Under the pieces are notes generated by a model, which did not search any database, had not been told where the DNA came from, and saw only the letters and a program-made list of their open reading frames with translations. Shown in pieces: positions 12,601 to 24,600 of a stretch of 64,000 nt of DNA; the first letter of the stretch is position 1; every line of letters begins with the position of its first letter. Origin of the DNA: Stomoxys calcitrans (lineage: Eukaryota > Arthropoda > Insecta > Diptera > Muscidae); the NCBI RefSeq assembly GCF_963082655.1, contig NC_081553.1, positions 42,927,672 to 42,991,671 of the forward strand, in the 5' to 3' direction. The translations under genes were made by a program, and so were the position numbers.

Positions 12601-15600
12601 TGTGGATTTGGGTGTTACGGGAGAAATTGAATCATCGCTGAGCGAAGAGATCATCATTGATTCACCCAATATTATCATGAAGATTACCTCTCGCGATGGC
12701 AGCGATATGAAACGCATTGCTGAAGTAGGAGATCCTTTGGCTTTGAGATTCGAGATTACCGATCAGAACAGTCCCTATGAGATCTTTGTACGTGAATTGG
12801 TGGCCATGGATGGTACAGATAATGCTGAGATTACCCTAATTGATGCTCATGGTTGTCCCACCGATCAATATATTATGGGAGCCGTACAGAAAATGTCTCA
12901 AAATCGCAAGATTTTGGTTTCACAATTCGATGCCTTCAAATTTCCCTCCTCCGAAGTGGTGCAATTCAGGGCCTTGGTGACGCCATGCATACCCCGATGT
13001 GAGCCGGTGATTTGCGATAATGAGGATTCAGTGAGCGGTGAATTGAAGTCTTTGGTCTCATACGGACGTCGCAAGAGATCCATAGTCAATGGAACAGACG
13101 GTGGTAAGTTTAAGGAGTTTTGGCTTTTTTTGAAAAGGGGAAAACGTTTTTCATGGGGTTTCTTTGCTTTGCTTTCAGCTGAATTCATGATTTCCTCTTC
13201 CGCCTTCCGTCATGGTCGCAAACAACGAGATGTTAGCCAGAAGTCATCCGAAGACAATATTTTGCTGGTGCAGTCCATTCAGATTACCGATAAATTCGGC
13301 TTCAATCAGGAGGAAACAAATGCCTTGAATTCGTCAGAGGAACATGAAAAGATCTTCACTGGCACCACAGAGGAGTCATTCACATGTCTTAATGGTTATG
13401 GTGAGTATTTGAGAGGTTTTAAAATATTTCCTTAAAACAAGGAAGCACTTTTTTTTTGAAAAAAAATCCTGGAAAATTCACCCAGAATAATATCACCCAA
13501 TAGAAATTCAAAATATTTTCATATACATACATATTGGGTTGCCCAAAAAGTAATTGCGGATTTTTTAAAAGAAAGTAAATGCACTTTTAATAAAACTTAG
13601 AATGAACTTTAATCAAATATACTTTTTTACACTTTTTTTCTAAAGCAAGCTAAAAGTAACAGCTGACAACTGATAGAAGAAAGAATGCAATTACAGAGTC
13701 ACAAGCTGTGAAAAAATTTGTCAACGCCGACTATATGAAAAATCCGCAATTACTTTTTGGGCAACCCAATATTTATATGTATTTATTGTTGTTGTTGTTG
13801 ACACATTCCCCTAATCTATGACACTAATTCTCTCCAGCCTACCGCAATGGACTTGAGAACAAATAAGAATAAATTTTCCTCAATATCACCTTAATCAACG
13901 CCATTACAAGAGAAAGTGAGTATTGTAAATCTTTTGGCTGGCCAAAGGTGTACGTGTGTCTTTTGTTGATGTTTTGTTTATGGTCATTATGTTTGACTAA
14001 GCCTACATAAAACACTTATGATCTTGGCCAAAAGATGTAACCAATTCATTGTACCCACCACCATCTGAGATACCAGCATGGCGATATATGCATGCATTCA
14101 TGCATATATTATGGTCATCAAATGAACATTAGGCACCAGCCAAGCAATGCCACCATAAGAAATGTACCTCAAAATGAGGGGAAAAAAATAGAAGACTACT
14201 ACAAATCACCAAGACGGACGGACAGACAAACAGAGAGTTGTTGCCAAGTCCAGAGAAAGAAATGAAAAGACATTTGTATAAGCTTTTCATAATGGGTGGA
14301 AGTTTATTTGAATTCATTTTTCTTTCTTTTTTTTTTTTTTGTTTTGGGAAACGAAAAAAATGTGTTTGTTTGCTTAAATGGTAACGTAATGATAAGGTCG
14401 TTTGTTCTAATTTTTTTTTTTTTTTTGGTATTACTGTCTTCTTTTCCTTTCTTAAAAGTGCATTACAATTGCACTTGAAGAATTTGTAAGTAGCACAGTA
14501 AACTGAAAGTTTCCAAGCTTTTTGTATGCTCCTTACTTTATTCATGTGGTAAATGATTTAAAAAAAAAAAAAACACAGGAAATCTCTCAAAAAGTTCAAG
14601 TGGGCCGATAACACCGCACAGCAGCAGCAGCATATTTGTGGTTGACCACAAAAAAAAAAATGGAAAACTGACTTAAAAATGATTACCTGATAATGGAACA
14701 TTTAGTTTTTAATGTCTTGGCATTTGAATGTCTCCACCCTTTACATATGAGGCTTGATTCTCTTTGTTTGAAATATGACAAATTGAATAAAGAATCTGGT
14801 CATGGATTTTCTCTTTTAAACCGCATTATTAAATTAAGCAATTTTCTGAATGCAAGATTTATGGAAAGGAGAACTTATTTTACCAAACTTAAAATGTCCA
14901 ATTGTAATGCCAGCAATTAATCACAGCCAGGAAGCCTCAAAATTGAATTGATTTTTGAGCATTATCTTGGTTTCACAATTCGATGCCTTCAAATTCCCTT
15001 CCTCCCAAGTGGTGCAATTCAGGGCCTTGGTGACACCATGCATACCCCGATGTGAGCCAGTGATTTGCGTTAATGAGGATTCAGTAAGCGGTGAATTGAA
15101 GTCTTTGGTGTCATACGGACGTCGCAAGAGATCCATAGCACAATCAGTGCTCCAGAGGCCACCATAGCGCAGAGGTTAGCATGTCCGCCTATGACGCTGA
15201 AAACCTGGGTACGAATCCTGGCAGAAATATCAGAAAAATGTTCATCAGTGGTTGCAAATGCAAATTTTGCCCATAGACATTCCACTAAGGAACAGGGGCA
15301 AACTTCTCACATATCAATGAGTGCAGTGCGATTCAAGTTTAAGCTCAATGATTAGGGCCCTCCTTTTTATAGCCGAGTCCGAACGACGTGCCGCAGTGTG
15401 ACTCCTCTTTGGAGAGAAGTTTTACATGGCATAGTACCTCACAAATGTTGCCAGCATTTGGAGGGGAAAACCACCGCTGAAAGTTTTTTTTTTCTGATGG
15501 TTTCGCCAGGATTCAAACTCAGGCGTTCAGCGTCATAGGCTGACATGCAAACATCTGCTCAACAGTGTTTTCCTTTCACCAGTGGTTATCCCCTCCTAAT

Positions 15601-18600
15601 GCTGGCAACATTTGTGAGGTACTTTGCCATATAAAAACCTCTCCCCAAAGAGGTGTCTCTCTGCGGCACGTCGTTCGGACTCGGATATAAAAAGAAGGTC
15701 CCTTATCATTGAGCCCACAATTGAAACGGACAGCACTCCATGATTGGTGGAAAGTTTGCCCCAGTTCCTTAGTGGAATGTCCATGGGCAAAATTTGCATT
15801 TGCAACCACTGATGAAAAATTTTCTGATGTTCCTGCCAGGATTCGAATCCAGGCGTTCAGCGACATAGGCGGAAATGTTAGACTCTGCGCTATGGTGGCC
15901 TCTTGAGCACTTGCTTAAAATTGAAACGTACAGCACTACTTGATTTGTGGGAAGTTTGCCCCAGTCCCTTATGGAATGTTCATGGGCAAGTTTGCAGTTT
16001 TAAATCTAGCAAAAACAAGTTAAAGGCGTGCTAGGTTCGGCAGGGGCGAATCTTATATACCCTTCACCATTTTTAGGCACAAACAAGTAAAAGCGTGCTA
16101 AGTTCGGCCGGGCCGATTCTTATACACCCTCCACCATGGATCGCATCTCTTCTTAGGCAAAAAAGGATATAAGAAAAGATTTGCTCTGCTATTAGAGCGA
16201 TATATGTCAGGCAAATTTCCCTGATCGTTTTATATGGCAGCTATATCAGGTTATGAACCGATTTGAACCTTATTTGACATAGTCGTTGAAAGTAGGAATA
16301 AAATACGTCATGCAAAATTTCAGCCAAATCGGATAGGAATTGCGCCCTCAAGAAGTTCAAGAAGTCAAGTCCACAGATCTGTTTATATGACAGCTATATC
16401 AGGTTATGAACCGATTTGAACCATACTTGGCACAGTTGTTAGATATCATAACAAAACAAGTCGTGCAAAATTTCATTCCAATCGGATAAGAATTGCGCCC
16501 TCTATAGGCTCAAGAAGTCAAGACCCAAGATCGGTTTATGTGGCAGCTAGATCAAAACATGGACCGATATGGCCCATTTACAATCCCAATTGACCTACAC
16601 TAATAAGAAGTATTTGTGTAAAATTTCAAGCAACTAGCTTTACACCTTCGAAAGGTAGCGGGCTTTCCACAGACAGATGGACGGACGGACGGGCTTTCAA
16701 CAGACAGATGGACGGACGGACGCGCTTTCAACAGACAGGGGGACATGACCAGATCGATACAGAACGTCAAGACGATCAAGAATAAATATGCTCTATGGGG
16801 TCTTAGATGCATACTTCGAGGAGTTACTAACACAATGACGGAACTAGTATACCCCCATCCTATGGTGGAGAGTATAAAAATTTGGAAATCTGACTACAAA
16901 TGGAGGCTTAGTAGCAGCTCGAGAAAATTTTCAAAAGGCTGAGGTGACCAATTTGAAATGCCTGACAAGAGTCCTCACATAGGTGGACTCAGCTATAATT
17001 ATTAAAATTTTTAAACAGTTTTCTATTCGTTCCTGGGGGCCACCATACTGCAGAGGTTAACATGTCCGCCTATGACGCCTGGTCTCGAAAATTCGAAGCT
17101 TTTATGGGTTTCATGCTCTTTATCGGCAGAACGGGCTATACTGTAGTGGTGATTGGTGTACTCTCAGAAGCCAGCCCAATCGACCTTCTTTCGGTGCTCA
17201 GAGGTTATTAAGTCGGGTGGTCGGTTGATGGTGAGAATTATGGGGAGGTGGTCTAAACCCAAAGAGATGAAGGCTTGCCAGGATGCTTCGCTCAGGAGAT
17301 CAGGAGATGCAATGGAAATGTCTGGCGAGTTGCTACACCTCCTCGTAATCCTAGGTGAGGGCATCCTCATTCAATGTGCAAAATGTGGAGCCTTTAATCT
17401 GCTCTGCCAAAGCTATGCCACGCTGGTCGTTACCTAGGGGAGAATGAAATGTGATGCGCATTGAAGTCCCCTAAAACCAGACGACTATGGATAGCCACCC
17501 TACGTCGGGTTTGTAAGCCTGACCATTGATTGGGACACAGCTACTAACCGGTGGTATGTACACGTTTTATAGCTCTATCTCGGCTGTACCGGGCCTGACT
17601 GCTATCCCCATGCACTCCATGTAGGGGTCGCTAAAGCCAGGCGCAGGCGAGATGGGTCTATACCAAACGAAATGGTGTACCATGAAGACCAACTCCCCTC
17701 CTCCATTCCTTGAGCGATCCTAAAGTAGCACATTGTATCCGTAACAACAGCTGCGGTCGGTAGGGTAGACTAGGGCAAGCAGTGGCTCAGCGACTCCGGG
17801 CCTGACGTATGGACTATACGACTGAGATGTTTAGGGAAGCAAGAGGAAAAAAAGCATTGATGGTAGCTCTTGTTTCTGAGGAACATTGAACACAACGCAG
17901 GCTGTTATGGTTACCGCAACGTGTTTCACTCAAGGAGTGATTGAGACATTAGGGTACCAGATCAGTGGGTAGAATGTATGAAGATTGGCTCCAGTGTCGA
18001 AGAGATATTGAGCCAAACGCTAACTGCTACGGTTACAGAGAGGTGATTTACTAACGGCGTAATAAGGGTGATATAAACTGGGATGTTTGTTTAAATGGAC
18101 GAAGTGTGCGCGATATAAATGGCTCGCTGGTTCGTGTGTTTACAGGATACTGGGCAAAACGCTGACTGTTTCGGTTGCAGAAATTCACTCACGGAATTTT
18201 TGAGCCTCTAAGACATTGGAACGTTTGTGTAAAAAAAAAAAAAACAATGTCTGATGTGTCTCACTGCTGCGGTCGGTAGGGTAGGCAAACGCTGGTTTTT
18301 ATGGCTGCAGAGACCTGATTCTTGCACGGCGTGATTCAGACTCTTGTACACCGGGATGTGTGTATAGACTTATAAGAGGTACGATCAAACAAGGGCTCAG
18401 TAGCTGTTGTGTCTAAAGGTTACTGGATAAAATGTGATTTACTAGCGTCGTGGCTGCAGTGGTATACCAAGAGGTATCCGTAGAGGGACGGAACGTTTTT
18501 GCTAACAATGATTCAGTTGCTCCTGTATCTAAGAAATTTGGCTGGATAAGCTGTTTTATATGATTTCAGAGACATGGTTCGTGTAACCGGGACAGACGGG

Positions 18601-21600
18601 GACGCTACGTAAACGAAAGAAAATAAAAAGGAGGAGGAGGATACGTAAACGAAAGAAAATAAAAAGGAGGGATGGATAGCTTACTTTTGTGTCTCACAGA
18701 CAATGGGAAAAAACTTCTCCTCTACCACATAAGAGACAGACTAGGCCTCTGGTCGAAATCGTGCTCGGACTACCATACTGGTAGTTCGAGCACGCAACTA
18801 ACTCAGCCACCGGCGAGAAGTACCCCTCAGTATAAGGTTTAAAACTTATTTGTGGTGTGGTGGTCTCCTGTTTTGACTTTGATAACACTGTTGAGCTATT
18901 GTTTTTGCCACTAAAAAGGTACCACGACAAATAGTCTAACTTTACAAAAGCTCCGTTTTAGGGCATAATGGCCTAACTACGTTTTATTAAAAATTTGAAA
19001 AAAAAACGTTTAACTAAGGTAAATGAATAGAAATATATGGGCGAAAACGACCATATGGGACCTTTTCGTCACAATCTTAATAGCCTATGGTTTGGAGGCT
19101 ACCATTTGCATTTTCTAAAGGATAAATGACTGTAGGAGTGTTGGGTATAAGCGGGAAAGAACTTGTTGAATAGTTAAACACCTATTGCAAGATTTTGCAA
19201 TACATGTCACCAGAACAGGAGTTTTTATAAGACCAAGAGATCCACCTTGTCAAGTGTACGTTCTCCTGGGTCGCTATTTTCTATGCCAAGGCATAGCATG
19301 CGTCTAGGCATCGGTACCTAATACAGAGACAATTACAAAAATATGGCATTCAGTTTCTATTCATTTGACACCCAAGCTCTAATATATGATTAAATTCCAT
19401 GAACCTGGTGAAGTTACAGAATATTTGGGCAATTTAAGTGCAAATCGGTCGATACAAATATATGGGAGCTATATCTAAATCTGAACCGATTTTGATCAAA
19501 ATCAATAGCGTTCATCCTTGGGCCAACAAAGTGATATGGGCAAAATTTCGTGATAATTGGACAACAAATACGACCTGCACTTTGATTACAAAAATATTGT
19601 GTTGCCCAAAAAGTAATTGCGGATTTTTCATATAGTCGGCGTTGACAAATTTTTTCACAGCTTGTGACTCTGTAATTGCATTCTTTCTTCTGTCAGTTAT
19701 CAGCTGTTACTTTTAGCTTGCTTTAGAAAAAAAGTTTAAAAAAGTATATTTGATTAAAGTTCATTCTAAGTTTTAATAAAAATGCATTAACTTTCTTTTA
19801 AAAAATCCGCAATTACTTTTTGGGCAACCCAATACATGGACTCATAGACGGACAGACGGACGGACGGACAGGCGGACGGACGGACAGACGGACATGGCTA
19901 AATCGAATCAGAAAGTGATTCCGAGTCGATGAGGTAAACTTATCAATGGGTCTAGCTCTTCTCCTTCTTAGCGTTGCAAACAAATGCACAAATCTATAAT
20001 ACCCTGTACCACTGTTCACAGTTTTTGTTCCCAAAAAAAAATCCTTTTAAAATCGTTCACAAAAAGCATGTTAACAAATATTACGCCACACATAACCCAT
20101 GACATAACCGTCATTACAGAAAACTAATTGTTCTCCATAATTCATTGAAAAATTATGCTACAAGCTTTGATTTTTCCATCCATATATGTACGAACCATGT
20201 TCTATTTTCTGCACCCACTTGCATATGAATATGGCTACAGGCTCTCTTTCAACTCTCCACAATTTTTCCATATATGTCAATAAATTATTCAGCCTGGAAA
20301 TGGTACCATAGCAAAACATCAAAACCTCTTGGCCAGAAGGCTGCTTCTAAGGTTAACACACACACACACACACACACATAAATTCTTATACTAGCACATG
20401 TATGTATGTTTAAGCTACACAACAGGTGGTACACGGTCTGTAGCTTTGGGGGCAGATATGTATGTTGTGAGGTGGTATGTTTAAGTCTTTTGTAGGTTAT
20501 TGCCACCATCAGCATTCATGCCAGCCATGTGTTACTCAGCTGCTGCCGTTTGAAGCTTCTGCTGTTTTTGGTAACAAAACTCCGTAAAACCTTGCCTTCT
20601 TAGTTGTTGGCGGTTATATTTTTTTTATTTAGTTTTCGTTTATGGTTTAGTTTTAGTTTAAGTCATCTGAAGATATTTTTGCCTTTTTTTCTTATGGCTA
20701 TGGCTTGTCAAGATTTTCTACCAAGAAAACATAGCAAAAAATAAAAGGAAAAAATAGGGAAAAACATTTGTTTTATCCATGGCACGATTAGCAACGACAA
20801 CAACAACAACACATCATGTTTAAACCACTGAACTACTGACCTGATCACGAACTCCCTCCATTTGCTTGTAGGAGGAGGTTGAGGAGGTTTGTTTTTTTTG
20901 TTCACCAAAGGCTATAAACAAAATCACACACTCTTAACATAAAGCAAAATGTTAAAAAAAAACAATCCAACACATACTCAGATTTTCTTTAGGGTTTTAA
21001 CAAGAATTTTTTCCTTTTTTTAAGATAAAAGCCGCTGAGACTACAATGTTATTGAGTTGAATTTGAACGTCCTACAAAAACAGAATTTAAAAAGAAAATT
21101 GAAAAGAAAATTTCAATTAATCAAATGTATGTCAAGAATCGATAGAAGATTTTCCCAAAGAACTTTAGTAGTAGGCGTATGAGCCTGCTTAAAAATAAGG
21201 CACTCGACTTACATAAGTTGCGCTTGAGGTTGCGGGGTCATTTGAAAATTTACTTGGCTAGCATTAATCACATAAATACATATTAGCCAGAAGGCAATGA
21301 GTTTTTTGAAGTTTTCCAATGAAAATTACAATGTTTAGGTAATTTGCTCTTTGAAAATCAAGCAAGACTAATCATAAGTTCTTTATTTGAAAACGATTCT
21401 TGATTGAATGTGAATGAGGTTGTATTTCCTTAAATAATAATCTTTCACAAAATTTTTTTTATATGATTTCGGTGAACTTTTTAATAAAAACCGCAATTGG
21501 ATAGAAATGTGTGTGCCATCTAAATTTCATCGATTACTTAAAAAAAATGAATTTGTGTTTGTTTGTGGGTTTGTGTGTTCCTTATAGACTTAGAAACGGA

Positions 21601-24600
21601 TTTCTTGAAATTTTCACTGATGGTGCATAATGACCCCGTGGTGAAAATAGGGTACTACATTTTTTGATATATGAAGGGGGGGGCGGACCCTCCCCCTTAC
21701 CTTAATTTTCAGAAACGCCAGATCTCGGAGATGGCTGGTGCGATTTAAGCGAAATTTTGTGTGCTCTCATATACCTACAAATAAAAATTTGGTATCCAAA
21801 TCTCGGATAGGGTACCTAGGGAGGGGGCGCCCTACCCTAAAACCTACCAAACACATATGTAGTCCAATCACGACAATATGGGACTCAAATGAAAGGTATT
21901 TAGGATAAGAAAACGTATCTGATATCCAATTGTCGCACCAAGTGTTAGGGTGACCACCCCAACCCCCAAAACACCCCTAAATCGGACATATTTACCGACC
22001 ATGGCAATATGGGACTCAAACGAAAGGTATTTACGAGTAGAATATCCAAATGTGGGACCACGAATCTAATATCCAAATGTGGGACCACGTTTCTGGGGGT
22101 CCACCTCATCCCCAAAACATCCCCCCAAACAGGACTCATTTACTGACCATGGGAATATGGGGCTTGAATAAAAGGTATTTGGGTGTAGGATTCGAATCTG
22201 ATATCCAAATATGGGACTAAGTGTCTGGGGGCAGCCTCTCTTCAAAAACATCATATATACGCCCATAGCAATATGGGGCTCAAATGAAAGGTCTTTGGGA
22301 GTAAAGCACGAATCTGATATCAATATTCGGGAAAAGTGTCTATGGGGCCACAACACCACCCAAATAGGAAGTATTTACTGACTATTGCAATATGAGTCTC
22401 AAATAAGAGGGTTTCTAGAGTAGAACACCAATCCGATATATATTTTCAAGCTGCCCATCCGCCAAAACAACCCCTAAGCCGGGCATGTTTGCTGACTATG
22501 TAAATATGAGGCTCAAATTAAAGGTATTTGGGAGCAGACCACGTATCTGATATCAACATTAGGTACCAACTGTCTAGGAGATGTCCCACCACCATAACAA
22601 CCCCCAAATAGGAACTATTTGCTCACCAAGACAATTTGGGTCTTAAAGAGAGTGGAACTAAACATTTATAGTTTTTAGGGTCAATATCCCAAACCGGACA
22701 TATTTGCTGACTTTTGCAAAAAGGAGTTTCAATGAGATTAGAAAACGAATTTGATATACAATTTTGAGGCCAATGGCAATATGAGGTTCAAATCATAAAT
22801 AAATGGTATTTGAAAGAAGAGCACGATGCTAATATTTTTTCACAGCCAAGTGCCTGGGGGACCACCTCACCTCCGTAAACACCCCTAAATCAGATATCAT
22901 GACAATATCGGGCTGGAATAAAGTATTTTAAGAATGGAGTACACCTAACATCCAAACTTAAATTCGTAGACCAATTACGATCATATGGGATTCAGATAAA
23001 GGCACTTATATTGTTAAACTGTTAGTCAAGCGATATACAGGGTGGCTGATGAAAGCCGCTACCAAAAAAAAATGTAATAACTTTTTTTCTATTTAATAAT
23101 AATAATTTAATAATTAATTTAATTAATTAATTAATTAATTTAATTAATAATAATTTAATAATTAATTTAATAATTTAATTTAACATGAATAAAAGAAAAA
23201 TGTATTCCATACACCGAAAAAAAAATGTAGCAATATTCATCATTGTAGCAATATTCATCAGCCACCCTGTACTATTTTCGTAGCATGATATTTCACTAAA
23301 AGCTCTTTAATTGTCGAAAATAAATATTCCAAGGAAAATTTTGCTCTATATAAAATAAAAGAAGGCGCAGCGGAGCGGGCTCGGATCAGCTAGTTGTCTA
23401 TATAGTGAAAATGTGGTTGTAGATTTGAGAAAATCCCTGGAATTCGTATCGACAGCATTTTTTGGTTTTTTGGTAATCATCCGCAGTTTATAGGTTATGA
23501 AGCAGTTAATTTCCTACAATAATAATTCAGTGAATATTTTCTCCTAGGGCTAGCAATATTTGTGAGGTACTATACGAGGGCTGTTATTTAAGTCACTGGG
23601 CTAATATTGAAAATGCAAATTTTGGCCATCAAAAATGGCCAAATTATCTTTCAAAGTATCCTCCATATGTATACTCTTGATCAGTGTAAAAGTCTAAGAC
23701 GATCTAGCCATGTCCGTCCGTCTGTCTGTTGAAATCACGCTACAGTTTTTAAAAATAGAGATATTGAGCTGAAACTTTGCACAGAATCTTTTTTTATTCA
23801 TAAGCAGTTTAAGTTCGAAGATGGGCTATATCGGACTATATCTTGATATAGCCCCCATATAGACCGATCCTCCGATTTAGGGTCTTAGGTCCACAAAAGC
23901 CACATTTATTATCCGATTTCGCTGAAGTTTGAGACAGTGAGTTGTCTTAAGCACTACGACATCTTTCTTTAATTTAAACCCGATCGGTTCAGATTTTGAT
24001 ATAGCTGCCATATAGAGCGATCCTCCGATTTAGGGTCTTAGGCCCATTAATGCCACATTTTTTATCCGATTTTGCTGAAATTTGGGACAGTGAGTTATGT
24101 TAGGCTCCTCGACGTCCTTTGTCAATTTGGCTCAGATTGGTTTAGATTTATATATAGCTGTCATATAGACCGATCCTCCGATTTAGGGTCTTAGGCCCAT
24201 AAAAGGCGCATTTATTGTCCGATGTAGACGAAATTTGGGATATTGATTTGGGTTAAACCCCTTGACATAGTTCTGCATTATGGCACATGTCGGTCAAGAT
24301 TTGGATACTGTTGCCATATAGACCGTTCTCTCGGTTTTAGGTTTTGGGGCCAGAAAAAGCGCATTTATTATCCGATGTCGCCGCAATTTGGGACATTGAG
24401 TTGTGTTGGGCCCTTCGACATCCTTCTTTTCAATTTCACTCAGATCGATCAAGATTTGGATATAGCTGCCATATAGACCGATATCTCGATTTAAAGTCTT
24501 GGCCCCAAAAAAGGCGCATTTAAAGGGTGATTTTTTTGAGGTTAGGATTTTCATGCATTAGTATTTGACAGATCACGTGGGATTTCAGACATGGTGTCAA

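Noticed and set aside
12517..13188. Minus-strand frames opposite the ZP exon
   Set aside because: They are shadows of the strongly coding plus strand, with no domain of their own.
14129..14545. Minus-strand frame of 138 codons
   Set aside because: Dominated by Lys runs from the T-rich plus strand in an intron.
18694..18930. Minus-strand frame of 78 codons and a possible tRNA-like A box
   Set aside because: No domain. The A-box-like GGCTGAGTTAG has no convincing B box at the right distance.
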